Origin: CBDAQR01 sp965199055
GTDB lineage: Bacteria > Pseudomonadota > Gammaproteobacteria > Pseudomonadales > Halieaceae
Length of the DNA: 64,000 nucleotides
Direction: 5' to 3'
Assembly (NCBI GenBank): GCA_965199055.1
Contig: CBDAQR010000004.1
Span: forward strand, 1,240,001-1,304,000
This document shows, piece after piece, positions 34,511 to 44,193 of this stretch (its first letter is position 1; the number at the start of each line of letters is the position of its first letter). A program made the position numbers and the translations under genes. Below the pieces are notes generated by a model. That model was not told the DNA's origin. It saw nothing but the letters and a program-made list of their open reading frames with translations, and did not search any database.

Positions 34511-35875
34511 CTAGCTCATGAATCCAATCGGCTGAGTGCCGCTGCTGGGGCTATAGAATCGATCCAGGTTTGGCAGAATCAGCGGTAACTCGCTGTCTCG
34601 AATACCGAACCAGCGAGCCAGCTCAGCGAAGTAGACGTCTGTGGACAGCGTGGGCATGAGCACGCCGCGTCCCGTATCCAGTGGATTACCCAGCGCCAGA
34701 GACGGGTAATCACCGTAGATCTCTCCGCCTTTAACTGCGCCGCCGATCACCATGGCATTGCCTCCCCAGCCGTGATCGGAGCCGCGTCCGTTGGACGATA
34801 ATGTACGGGCAAAATCTGAGGTGGTGAAGGTGGTCACCTGATTGCCAATGCCAAGCTCGTTAATGGCTGAGTGGAAACTGGCAAGACCCTGGCTAAGCGG
34901 CGCGAGCATGGCTGCCTGGGTATTGATCAGTTCGTCGTGATGATCCCAGCCGCCATAGACCACGATGAATGACTGGCGCTGCATGCCCAGCGTTTGCCGC
35001 GCGGCGATGGTTTTCGCGATCATGGCCATAGATGCGCTGAATTCATCGCTGCCAAATGCCACACTGAATCCCGGTACCGCGTCGATAGCGTCGCCAAACT
35101 GTTGATTGGCGGCCAGTGCCCGGTTGAATACGTTGCGGTAGGTCTGCCTGAGTATGTTGCGATACGGCTGGTTGAAAATCGTCTGCATGGCGGCGGCCCG
35201 GTCTTCACTGATGTCTTCGCCGGATAAGCCATACACCAGTGAGGTGCCGTTACCTGTTGGGGTAACGCTGTACTGCTGACTGGACACCCCCGACTGATAC
35301 AGATTGGTGCCCGACAGCGAAATGCTCATCGAAATATTGGGATTATTGTTATTGGCGTCCAGGAGATCGGCCATGCGGCCGCCCCAGCCGGTTGCCGAGC
35401 GCGCGTCCGGGGTGGCGGTTTGCCAATGTGCGATCTGGTCAGAATGGGAATACAGCCCAAGCGGTAGCTTTGCTGCCCCGCTGGCCAGCGCATCGGTGCT
35501 AGTGGGTTCCACCAGTGGTCCCACATTAGTCACCCAGGCCAGTTCGCCAGCGTTATATAGCGCCTGTAACTCCGGCATCGCCGCGTGATGGGCCAGTTTC
35601 TTGCCACCGGGTGCATTCCCGTTGAGAGGTAGCAGGGTGTTTTGCTGCAAAGCGAGGTCTGAGCGAATCGTCTTGTATTCGTTGTACTCACTGTTGCCAT
35701 AGGGGGCCAGCATGTTGAAAGAGTCCGCTCCACCGGCCAGCAATATGCACACCAGGGCCTTGTAATCATCGGACTGTGCGCTCGCCGTTGCGGCGGCGAG
35801 TTGGCCCAGCCCACCCACCAGCGTCGCTGTGGTGAGAGAGCCAGCGGAATGACGGATAAAGTCTCTACGATTAAT
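34511..35875 (-). CDS. DUF1501 protein with probable AUU start, Tat-like signal
   Basis: 454 aa if read from the codon ATT at 35875-35873, which gives MNRRDFIRHSAGSLTTATL, the RRDF start typical of DUF1501 proteins, 6 nt after a perfect AAGGAG. The next start, GTG 35818, would remove most of the signal. DUF1501 belongs to the alkaline-phosphatase/sulfatase-like clan (VCILLAGGADSFNMLAPYG, HSDQIAHWQT, GRGSDHGWGG). It lies 10 nt after the DUF1800 gene, its constant partner. The exported pair's function is unknown. Confidence 0.85.
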   Translation of the reverse strand: MNRRDFIRHSAGSLTTATLVGGLGQLAAATASAQSDDYKALVCILLAGGADSFNMLAPYGNSEYNEYKTIRSDLALQQNTLLPLNGNAPGGKKLAHHAAMPELQALYNAGELAWVTNVGPLVEPTSTDALASGAAKLPLGLYSHSDQIAHWQTATPDARSATGWGGRMADLLDANNNNPNISMSISLSGTNLYQSGVSSQQYSVTPTGNGTSLVYGLSGEDISEDRAAAMQTIFNQPYRNILRQTYRNVFNRALAANQQFGDAIDAVPGFSVAFGSDEFSASMAMIAKTIAARQTLGMQRQSFIVVYGGWDHHDELINTQAAMLAPLSQGLASFHSAINELGIGNQVTTFTTSDFARTLSSNGRGSDHGWGGNAMVIGGAVKGGEIYGDYPSLALGNPLDTGRGVLMPTLSTDVYFAELARWFGIRDSELPLILPNLDRFYSPSSGTQPIGFMS

Positions 35876-35885
35876 CGAGTTCTCC

Positions 35886-38237
35886 TTATATCGCTATCGC
35901 GTAATCGGGGCTGGTGGCAATTAAATAAATGGCACGATAGACGCGTTCCCAGGGGTCGTCCGCGTCTATTTCTGCGACAGCGTTTTTTACAGCCTCACGG
36001 GTCTCATCGGTGAGTGTGCCGTAGGTGAGTATCAGGTCGAGCCGGTCGAGAAGCGCATCGATATTCGTGGCCAGAGCAACCTCGTCACTAAAATCCGCTC
36101 GGGCTTCGCCGAACAGTTCGAACTCCTCGATGTCTAGGAAGTATTCGTCAAATAGCATGACATCCACCTGATTGGTGAGACCCACTATGGTGGTTGTGGT
36201 GGTGATCTGGAACTCTGGCGCCACCAGGCCTGCATCCTTCACAGGACCATTCGGCGCGTAGGTGGGCTGGAAAAAATTGAACACGCTGGGCGCATTGAAT
36301 ATGAACTGGCCTATCTCCTCTCCCACATAGGGTGTATGGAGCAGGTAACCCGTATCAGAATTCACGTTGAATGCCCGTACCAGGTGCAGATGACGTAACA
36401 TGGGCTCGCGAAGACGTCCGGCGGTGCTCGATGCCAGGTCAGGCGGTGTGCGCGCTTCTTCGTCCAGCAAGATGGCGCGAATGACAGCCTTCATATCGCC
36501 TCTTGGGTTGCCATTTTGCCCATCGAACGCGGCAGCAACGCGCGCGACATAGGCGGGGCTGGGGTTCGATGTCACTAGCCGCTGGATAAGCTGCTTACCT
36601 ATAAACGGTCCCACGTTGGGGTGGTTGAACAAACTGTCGACCGCGACGTCGACGTCTTCGAGCCCGCTCTGACCGGCCGGCACGTTGACCCCACGCAAGA
36701 GTCGCTTCTCGCCTGGCTCGTGGAATTCATCAAACATTACCATCGGCAGCGTCCAGTCGATCTCTCGCTCCAGTTCCAGCTCTTCGATATCTTCTGGATT
36801 GCCTGAATAGAACAATGGCGCGGGGCCGCCAAACGTCAGGCCGGTGAAAATTTTGGCGTACTCGCGGATATCATCGTTGTCGTAAGTGGGAATCGGTTGT
36901 CCCTGCTCATCGAGAATCAGTGAGCCATCGCTGTTAAGCATGTGCAGCCCGATACTGAAGAGTTGCATGACCTCTCGGGCGTAATTTTCGTCAGGGAAAC
37001 GGCCTATGCTCGGGTCCGATTTCTCGTTGTTCGCATGGCTCAGGAAGATGCCCATAGCCGGGTGCAGGGATACGTCATATAGCAGGTCGCGAAAGTTCCC
37101 AAAGCTGTTGCGCATGAGCATGTCGTAGTAGCTGGCGAGCAAGAAGGGTTCATCCTCCAACTCATCGGGAATGCGATTGACCACAAAAATTTCAGTTAGA
37201 GCTGTGGCGATTCGATGCCGCAGGAGGTCATTGCCGTTGATGACTTGGGTGAAGTAGGCGGCGTCTTTAAGGAAGGAAATGTAATACGGTTCTAGCTCGC
37301 CACAGACCTCCTGGCCATTCAGTTCGAAACAGTCCTCAATGATTAAATCATCGTCGGTGATGTCTTCGTCAGGCACACCCTCGAGTTTTTCTTCAAGCTC
37401 TTGCTCAGCAGGTTCGAAGATATCCTCAAACAGTGTATTGACGACGGTGAGTAGGTAGCTGGGGCGTGTCTGGAATTGAGCCTCCAGCCAGGCTGATTGG
37501 CCCTGGTTGGCGACCTCTGAAATCGTTTCATAATCTGCGCCCAGCGTGGCCTGAGAGAGAAATCGTGATGCGAGTTGCCGCTGGCTGAGTTGACTCTGAG
37601 CGGGTTCAGACCCAGAGAATAGGGCGATCTGCCCGCGTATTGCGCTTTCGGTTTTTGTGCTGCCATCCAGCAGCGAAATTAGCAGCCGTGCCTCATCCAG
37701 ATTGCTGGAATCGTAGCGCCAATTGTCGGCTGAGGCTCGCTCGGTAAATTCATCGGCTATGCGCAGCTTGCTCTGTACCACTGCGTAGTCCTGGCTGCCC
37801 GCGCGCACCCCGTCCAGTACGTTCAGGGCGATGCTGGCCGGGGTCATGGTGCCTGCGCTGAGCTGACTACTGTAGAAGGCGAGCCCTTCTTCATCGGCAT
37901 CACGATCAAAGGCTTGCTGGTAGATGGTATTGACCAGCGTTGCGGCCTCAAAGGTGCCGAGGCGATCATTGTATTCTGCTGAATTACCGAATGCGTCGAT
38001 AATCTGTGCCAGGTCGCCATTGCTCTGCTGGAGCTGATCGACCCAGAAGCCGAGGCCATCGGGATCTGCAGGGCGCCCGTAGTAGGCCACATACATGCGT
38101 TGCACGGCGATGGTGGAATCCGAAGCATTTTGCGCGTGGAGTGTTGAGCAGAATAGTACGGCGATCGCCGCAATCAGGCTGAGAGTTCCGCGCCTCATGA
38201 GCCGTGAGCTGGCCATTGTTCGCATGTTCTGTGCCAT
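35886..38237 (-). CDS. DUF1800 protein with N-terminal DUF4214 domain
   Basis: 783 aa with signal peptide (about 14-35) and a perfect AGGAGG ribosome site. DUF4214 (residues about 45-150: AVQRMYVAYYGRPADPDGLGFWVDQL) is an extracellular module also found in sugar-binding proteins. The DUF1800 part follows (LASRFLSQATLGADYETISEV, AREVMQLFSIGLHML, GPFIGKQLIQRLVTSNPS). It is transcribed with the DUF1501 gene (stop TAA overlaps the next SD: TAAGGAG). Pairs like this occur widely in marine bacteria; the role is unknown. Confidence 0.88.
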   Translation of the reverse strand: MAQNMRTMASSRLMRRGTLSLIAAIAVLFCSTLHAQNASDSTIAVQRMYVAYYGRPADPDGLGFWVDQLQQSNGDLAQIIDAFGNSAEYNDRLGTFEAATLVNTIYQQAFDRDADEEGLAFYSSQLSAGTMTPASIALNVLDGVRAGSQDYAVVQSKLRIADEFTERASADNWRYDSSNLDEARLLISLLDGSTKTESAIRGQIALFSGSEPAQSQLSQRQLASRFLSQATLGADYETISEVANQGQSAWLEAQFQTRPSYLLTVVNTLFEDIFEPAEQELEEKLEGVPDEDITDDDLIIEDCFELNGQEVCGELEPYYISFLKDAAYFTQVINGNDLLRHRIATALTEIFVVNRIPDELEDEPFLLASYYDMLMRNSFGNFRDLLYDVSLHPAMGIFLSHANNEKSDPSIGRFPDENYAREVMQLFSIGLHMLNSDGSLILDEQGQPIPTYDNDDIREYAKIFTGLTFGGPAPLFYSGNPEDIEELELEREIDWTLPMVMFDEFHEPGEKRLLRGVNVPAGQSGLEDVDVAVDSLFNHPNVGPFIGKQLIQRLVTSNPSPAYVARVAAAFDGQNGNPRGDMKAVIRAILLDEEARTPPDLASSTAGRLREPMLRHLHLVRAFNVNSDTGYLLHTPYVGEEIGQFIFNAPSVFNFFQPTYAPNGPVKDAGLVAPEFQITTTTTIVGLTNQVDVMLFDEYFLDIEEFELFGEARADFSDEVALATNIDALLDRLDLILTYGTLTDETREAVKNAVAEIDADDPWERVYRAIYLIATSPDYAIAI

Positions 38238-38393
38238 GTTTGACCTCCTGATGGATTATGAGGTCTACGGGTCAGGCATTACGAATATTCCCTATCGGTG
38301 AAAAATATTGCGGCTGTCACTTTGGGGACTCAACTTAAGCTGTACTTGCTTGTTAGAATCGTCTCATCCGGAAGTAAATTTCGGTAAGGGGGA

Positions 38394-40286
38394 ATGCGAT
38401 TGTCTGCTCCAGGTCGACGACCGACAAGGGTGCTCATGTTCATGATCTGTGCGTGCCTGTTGTTTTTTTCGACAATGCAGGCCAGGGTTTCGGCATCTGA
38501 TACTCCGGCCGCCCCAATCGCGGGCTTACTCGATCTTCGACAATGGGACTTTAAGCAGCCAGGTTTGGTGCCCTTAAGTGGTGAATGGGAGTTTTATCCC
38601 AACCAGCTGTTAGCAGACCCTACCTCCGCGGCGACGGCGCAAGTGGTCAGTGTCCCGCACGTCTGGAACGGGGATATTCGCGGTCAAGGACATGCCGGCT
38701 TTGGTATAGGCAGCTACCGGTTGGAGGTCTTGCTGCCGCCGGACACGCCCAGTCTAGGCGTGTCTTTCAGAACAATATCCAGTGCTTATCAGCTCTACGC
38801 CAATGGTGTTCTGGTAAGTTCAGTCGGAGAGGCGGGCCTTACTGCTGCGGACACCAGTCCAGCATACCGGCCGCAGGTCGTTCGTTTACCCGACAATGTG
38901 CAGGCGCTGCATTTGGTCGTTGCAGCATCCAATTTCGAGCATGCGCGCGGTGGGCTCTGGGACACGATATTGCTCGGCCCCTATGATGCCTTGCAGGATC
39001 AGTTTCTGCGCAATCTCGATATCGCCATGTTTCTCGCCACAGCAGCTTTGTTGCTGGGTTTGTATCACCTGATGATCTGGTCGCTTCGACGCGAAGATGT
39101 GTCTTTCCTGGTGTTCGGTTTGCTGGGCTTGGCGCTGGCTGTGCGCACGCTGTTTATCAACGAGATGTATGTGCTGCAGCTTTTCCCTGATCTAGCCTAT
39201 GAGTGGCAACTCTGTATTGAGTACCAGTCGATGATTCTGCTCGTTGGGCTCAGCGTCTTGTTTGTTGCGGTAGTCTTCCCGGATGACTATCCACGGCGGT
39301 TGCTGTGGTTTTTAGAGGCACCGCTGTTACTGTATTTGTTGCTCGTGCGGACTGCGCCCGTGGCTTGGTATACTAGCGTGCTGTGGATGTTCCACGCGCT
39401 AGTTGTAGTTTGTGTGTTTTGCACCATGTTTGTCGTGGTACGAGCGGTACGAGAACAACGCTACGGGGCTAGGCTCTACGGCTTGAGCATTGCCGTGGTG
39501 GTGCTTTTCATTTTGTATGACGTGTTCAATACGGTGTTTCCGCAGTTCCTGGGCCTCTACGTACATGGTGACAACCACTATTTGTTGCCGCTTGGGTTTC
39601 TGGCGGTATTGTTCACGCAGGGTTTTCTCCTCGCCAAGCGCTCCGGTTATGCGATGCACACTCTTGAGGTACGCACGCGGGAGCTTTCGCTTGCCCATGA
39701 GCGGCTCGATTTACATGCACAGGAATTGGAGCAGCGCGTTGCTGAGCGCACTGCAGAGCTCGAAACTGCGAACGCGAAGCTAGACGAGATGGCCCGGATA
39801 GACGGATTGACGAAGCTGGCCAATCGCCGCCATTTCGACGAAAGGCTTTCGGAAGCGCTGTCTGATCATGTTCGTAGCGGCCAGCCATTGTCGCTCGTGC
39901 TTGTCGATGTCGACCAATTTAAGGCCTATAACGATAACTACGGGCATGTGCAGGGCGATGTCGCGCTGCAAAAAGTGGCCAATGCGATGTCTGCGGCGGT
40001 TAAGCGGCCAACCGATCTAGTAGCCCGATATGGTGGAGAAGAAATGGCGGCCTTGCTGCCAAACACTGATCGAGACGGAGCGGTTTCTATCGCTGAAAAA
40101 ATGCGAAAGCAGGTGGAGGCACTTCGCATTTCGCACGAGCCCAGCGATCATAAGAACCTGACTATTAGTCTGGGGGTGGCATCCATGACGCCGCAGAGCG
40201 GACAGCGACCAGAAAATCTAATCCAACTCGCTGATGAGGCTCTCTATCGCGCCAAATCAGGCGGGCGCAATCAGCTGTGTAGCTAG
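38394..40286 (+). CDS. 7TMR-DISM diguanylate cyclase with GGEEM active site
   Basis: 630 aa. Signal peptide, an extracellular 7TMR-DISM carbohydrate-like domain (about 40-190), seven membrane helices (about 205-400), a coiled coil (HERLDLHAQELEQRVAERTAELETANAKL is its heptad region) and a C-terminal GGDEF domain. The catalytic motif is YGGEEM instead of GGEEF, and the RPTD inhibitory I-site lies five residues before it. It probably makes cyclic di-GMP in response to a periplasmic ligand; the F-to-M change makes activity uncertain. Confidence 0.92.
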   Translation: MRLSAPGRRPTRVLMFMICACLLFFSTMQARVSASDTPAAPIAGLLDLRQWDFKQPGLVPLSGEWEFYPNQLLADPTSAATAQVVSVPHVWNGDIRGQGHAGFGIGSYRLEVLLPPDTPSLGVSFRTISSAYQLYANGVLVSSVGEAGLTAADTSPAYRPQVVRLPDNVQALHLVVAASNFEHARGGLWDTILLGPYDALQDQFLRNLDIAMFLATAALLLGLYHLMIWSLRREDVSFLVFGLLGLALAVRTLFINEMYVLQLFPDLAYEWQLCIEYQSMILLVGLSVLFVAVVFPDDYPRRLLWFLEAPLLLYLLLVRTAPVAWYTSVLWMFHALVVVCVFCTMFVVVRAVREQRYGARLYGLSIAVVVLFILYDVFNTVFPQFLGLYVHGDNHYLLPLGFLAVLFTQGFLLAKRSGYAMHTLEVRTRELSLAHERLDLHAQELEQRVAERTAELETANAKLDEMARIDGLTKLANRRHFDERLSEALSDHVRSGQPLSLVLVDVDQFKAYNDNYGHVQGDVALQKVANAMSAAVKRPTDLVARYGGEEMAALLPNTDRDGAVSIAEKMRKQVEALRISHEPSDHKNLTISLGVASMTPQSGQRPENLIQLADEALYRAKSGGRNQLCS

Positions 40287-40334
40287 TTTTAGCATGTTCA
40301 TTGCGCGCAGGCCGGCCGCTTTCAATTTCGTCGT

Positions 40335-41126
40335 CTAATCAGCAAAGATTTCGTCGAAAAAGGCCTGGGTTCGTGTCCAGGAGTCTTTGTCAGCCTCAGC
40401 ATCATAAGCCACGGGAAGGCCAAACTCCTTCGCTTTCGCGTCCGCCGCCGGGTTTGTGAAGCTATGCGTGACGCCGGGGTAATTGACGAGCTCGTAGTCG
40501 GCGCCGGCGCTTTCCATCTCTTTTTCAAAGGCCATTACTTGCTCGGCGGGCACCATTGGGTCGGCGGCGCCGTTAAATACCAGTACCTGTGGTGTAACCG
40601 CGCCAGGAGCAGCTGGACTGCTGGTGCCGAGGCCCCCGTGATAACTAACCACGCCGTCGATATCGACACTCATTCTCGCCATGTTAAGTACCACACCGCC
40701 GCCAAAGCAGTAGCCGATGGCGGCAATCTTGTCGTCAATAACCAGAGGCTGCTCGCGTAGCGCGCTGAGGGCCGCCTCGAAGCGCGCCTTAGCCAGCGGC
40801 ATATTGCTGCCGATCGCACTCGCGAATTCACCCGCCTGTTTGGGATGTGCTGTGGTTTTTCCCTCGCCGTACATATCGACCGCCAGGGCCACGTAGCCAA
40901 GTTCAGCCAGCTGGCGCGCCCGATCACGTGGATATTCGTTTTGCCCCCACCATTCGTGGACTACGAGGACGCCGGGACGCGGCGCGTCTGACGAGTCGTC
41001 GTAGGCGACCATGCCATGCATAACGGTGTCACCGTCTTTATAGGTGAGTTCTTTTGTGACGACTTCTGCAACTAACGATTGGCAGAAAAGAAGGGATGCT
41101 GCAGCGACAATGCGTGCGTAGCTCAT
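40335..41126 (-). CDS. dienelactone hydrolase family protein, exported
   Basis: 263 aa from the ATG at 41126, 7 nt after AAGGAG. Signal peptide (about 1-18). Alpha/beta hydrolase with the Cys nucleophile in GYCFGGGVVLN, Asp/His near AADPMVP and PGVTHSFTNPAAD. Chloro-aromatic dienelactones are the classic substrate, but many environmental members act on other lactones or esters. It stands alone. Confidence 0.88.
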   Translation of the reverse strand: MSYARIVAAASLLFCQSLVAEVVTKELTYKDGDTVMHGMVAYDDSSDAPRPGVLVVHEWWGQNEYPRDRARQLAELGYVALAVDMYGEGKTTAHPKQAGEFASAIGSNMPLAKARFEAALSALREQPLVIDDKIAAIGYCFGGGVVLNMARMSVDIDGVVSYHGGLGTSSPAAPGAVTPQVLVFNGAADPMVPAEQVMAFEKEMESAGADYELVNYPGVTHSFTNPAADAKAKEFGLPVAYDAEADKDSWTRTQAFFDEIFAD

Positions 41127-41182
41127 GGGGGACTCCTTAGGCAAATAAATTGATCATAGCAGGCCGTTCGACTCAGCGCGCT

Positions 41183-42412
41183 TTAATCCAGGGCGTGGGT
41201 TAAGCCGCGGATGAGATGTTCTATCTCCGCCATGGTGTTGTAGTGGATGAAAGACACCCTGACGGCACCGGGATCGAGTTCAACAGCCATTTCTTGCAGC
41301 GGCCGTACGGCGTAGAAGTCGCCGGTTCCTACCATCAACTGCTCTTTGAGTAAGGCATCGGCGACGTCCATGGTGTTTTTCTTTAGTGGCACAAAGGTGA
41401 CTGTGGATGCTCGGATAGTCGGATCATCCGGGCCGATGAGGCGCACATCGTCACGCTGCTTGAGAAACTCCAGAACAGGGCTTGACAAGGCCTGCTCGTG
41501 GCTAGCGAACAACGCGTGCAACTGACGGCCGCGCTCGGCGCTATCGGCCATTTTCTGAAAATGGTGCTCATACACCGTATCCAGGTAGTCCGCTATGCCT
41601 GCGGACGCGGCAATTTGCGCATGGTCCGGCCCGGCGGGTGTGATCTTGCTGCGCGGCTTGTCGGCGTTAAAAAAGTGGGACTGGTTGCTGAGCTGTTCAA
41701 AGAGTGATTGACGCACATGCATCAGTCCCAGATGCGGGCCCCAGGTCTTGTAGAGCGAGAACAAATAGATGTCGGTGCCCAGTTCGCCTATATCGGGAAG
41801 TCCATGGGGGGCGTAGGAAACCCCGTCCACCACTGCAATTGCGCCGGCCTGGTGCGCGCGTTCGGCGATGGCTTTCACAGGATTGATATGTGCGACAACA
41901 TTGGATGCATGCGGAAAAGCCACCACTTTGGTTCTGTCGCTCAGTAGTTCGTCCAGGCTCTCAAGAGACAGTGCGCCGGTGTTTGGGTCAACATGCCACT
42001 CCCGAATGACAATGCCGCTATGTTCGAGACCGCGCCAGGCGCCAGCGTTAGCCTCGTGGTCCTGGCAGGAAACGACGATCTCGTCGCCCGCTTGCCACAG
42101 CGGGCGAAGCGCCTGTGCCAGCACGTAGATGTTCTGCGTCGTAGACGGCCCGAAATTAATCTCATCTTCGGCGACATTCATGTAGGCCGATAATCGAGAA
42201 TAGGCCTCATCCATCTTGCGCCCGGCTTCCATGGAGGCGGGGTAGGGGTAATAGGGTTGGACCTTGGTCTTGGTGTAAAACGCCGTCAGTCGGTCGATCA
42301 CCTGTTTACAGGCGTAAGAGCCGCCGGCATTCTCGAAGAACGACCAGCCTTTTAGTGTGGGCTCGCTGAAGGCCGGGAACTGCGAGCGTACAAAGTCGGA
42401 ATCTAATTGCAT
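41183..42412 (-). CDS. cysteine desulfurase-like class V aminotransferase
   Basis: 409 aa PLP enzyme. FFENAGGSYACKQVIDR, NFGPSTTQNIYVLA, DHEANAGAWRGLE, VVDGVSYAPHGLPDI and the PLP lysine in SLYKTWGPHLGLMH match the VC1184-like subfamily of SufS/NifS relatives. The usual catalytic-Cys loop is not evident, so it may be a desulfurase-fold lyase or isopenicillin-epimerase-like enzyme. The adjoining symporter gene 43 bp upstream could bring the substrate. Confidence 0.82.
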   Translation of the reverse strand: MQLDSDFVRSQFPAFSEPTLKGWSFFENAGGSYACKQVIDRLTAFYTKTKVQPYYPYPASMEAGRKMDEAYSRLSAYMNVAEDEINFGPSTTQNIYVLAQALRPLWQAGDEIVVSCQDHEANAGAWRGLEHSGIVIREWHVDPNTGALSLESLDELLSDRTKVVAFPHASNVVAHINPVKAIAERAHQAGAIAVVDGVSYAPHGLPDIGELGTDIYLFSLYKTWGPHLGLMHVRQSLFEQLSNQSHFFNADKPRSKITPAGPDHAQIAASAGIADYLDTVYEHHFQKMADSAERGRQLHALFASHEQALSSPVLEFLKQRDDVRLIGPDDPTIRASTVTFVPLKKNTMDVADALLKEQLMVGTGDFYAVRPLQEMAVELDPGAVRVSFIHYNTMAEIEHLIRGLTHALD

Positions 42413-42455
42413 CAGGTAGCCTTTGCGTAACAGGATTTGCGCCGCTTTCTATCAA

Positions 42456-44003
42456 TCACCAGCCAAACAACTTTGTGTCAGAAATATCGTTGCCATCGAC
42501 ATCGGTGATCGGCTTGGGCGGTGTGGACTTTGCGGTGTAAAGCGATACCGTCACCAGTACCACAAAACTGACAATCCACGCGGGTACTGCCGCGACATAG
42601 ATCGCGTCCCAAATTTCACCGTCGACATAGGGCCAGGCGATAACACCAAACAGCACCCAACTCGCTGCACCAGAGCTCATCAAAGCCAGTGACCCCGTGA
42701 CATTCGCTTTCTTCCACAGAACGCCGCAGATAAAGCTAGCCGACAAAATGGGAAAGCCGATGACTCCGGCAAACACCAGTAATCGATAGAGGTCCCCCAA
42801 GGATAGGGCGACCAGCAGGCCCGCCAAAGTGAAGATAATCATAGCCGCACGCGTCGCAAATAAACTCTGACGGTCGCTGGCCTCGGGTTTCAGTGCGCGA
42901 AACGCTGTGTAGCCGAGCAGAGCGCCAGAGGTGAGTATGACATCGCCGGCGGTGCTCACAATCGCGGACGCCACTGCGATAAAAAACAGAACGGCTATCC
43001 ACTCCGGCAGGTAATTCTGCACAAACCAGGGGAAGATGTTGTCGAGTTCAGCTTCCGGAATGTTGGATTTGAGGATGAAGGCGCACATACCAACAAGCAC
43101 TGGAATCATGCCCAATATCAAGTAGATGAAGCCACCGTAGACGAAGCCACGGGTGGCCGCCGATTCGTCTTTGGCAGCTAGCGCCCGCGCCGTGAGGGCA
43201 GAGCCACCCACGTCGCCGAGCGCCACAGAAAACCAGGCGGCGATCATATAGAAAAACCCCAGCAGTCCTATATAACCGGCGAAGCCCGTTACCTCGCCAG
43301 CCTGGTTGAGCTGGTCGGTGTAGAACAGGCTGAAGGGTGGAGAACCGTCGAGATTACCCGCCTTGTCGATGAAAGCGCCCAGCCCGCCGACGGCGTCTAG
43401 CGCATGGGGAACCACGGCAAGCAGCACGAACGTCATGATAATAAAGGCCAGCATATCCGAACGAGACAGCGCCCAGAGCCCGCCGGCGAGCGAAATAGCA
43501 AGGATAATGGCGGCGCCCACAAGCGCCGCCGGGACAGTTCCCATTCCTGTGACCGCGGCGATAACCACGCCAAGCGAAAGCAACTGCGCTGACGTCCAGG
43601 AGATGTAACTGAGCAGGTGGACGACCAGGCCCGTCATGCCAATACGTTGATCATAGCGGGCGACATAGAAATCGATGTCGGTGGTAAAGCGGGAGCGGCG
43701 ATAAATCGTGACGAGGAGAAAACCATACAGTAGTAAGGTCAGCACCGGCGACCAAGGGTCCCAAACGATAGCCTGGAAGCCGCCCACATAGGCCTCGGTC
43801 GCGCCTCCAATGATAACGGCGCCGCCGAGCCAGGTCGCTACTACCGAGCCGGTGACAAACGGCGTGGAGAGACTATGGCTGGCGAGAATAAAGTCTTCTG
43901 TGGATTTGTTTCGCCGGGAGTAAAACAGCCCCAGGCCGATAATCGTTAAAAAGTAAATCGTAAGAACGACGAAGATTAGCGTGGTGCTCTCACCGGTGCC
44001 CAT
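42456..44003 (-). CDS. sodium:solute symporter family protein
   Basis: 515 aa with about 13 membrane helices. Family traits are LASHSLSTPFVTGSVVATWLGG and the sodium-site region (VASAIVSTAGDVILTSGALLG). These transporters couple Na+ entry to uptake of sugars, amino acids, vitamins or carboxylates. The substrate is unknown. It is read in the same direction as the class V aminotransferase, with a 43-bp gap, so the two may share an operon. Confidence 0.9.
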   Translation of the reverse strand: MGTGESTTLIFVVLTIYFLTIIGLGLFYSRRNKSTEDFILASHSLSTPFVTGSVVATWLGGAVIIGGATEAYVGGFQAIVWDPWSPVLTLLLYGFLLVTIYRRSRFTTDIDFYVARYDQRIGMTGLVVHLLSYISWTSAQLLSLGVVIAAVTGMGTVPAALVGAAIILAISLAGGLWALSRSDMLAFIIMTFVLLAVVPHALDAVGGLGAFIDKAGNLDGSPPFSLFYTDQLNQAGEVTGFAGYIGLLGFFYMIAAWFSVALGDVGGSALTARALAAKDESAATRGFVYGGFIYLILGMIPVLVGMCAFILKSNIPEAELDNIFPWFVQNYLPEWIAVLFFIAVASAIVSTAGDVILTSGALLGYTAFRALKPEASDRQSLFATRAAMIIFTLAGLLVALSLGDLYRLLVFAGVIGFPILSASFICGVLWKKANVTGSLALMSSGAASWVLFGVIAWPYVDGEIWDAIYVAAVPAWIVSFVVLVTVSLYTAKSTPPKPITDVDGNDISDTKLFGW

Positions 44004-44193
44004 GTGTGCCTTCTGGTTATTGTTAAGCTGCCTGTATCACCAGCAGTGTCGCACGGGTATCGAGCTCACTCAAACCCTGCAATTCGGAGTTTGGCATCTC
44101 TTTGCGAAGGTATTCACCGCAGAAAGTCTATCCAATGTCCCGGCGAGTTTTTATACTGCGGTAAGAAATGCGGTCGTAATCACTGGGCGGCGT

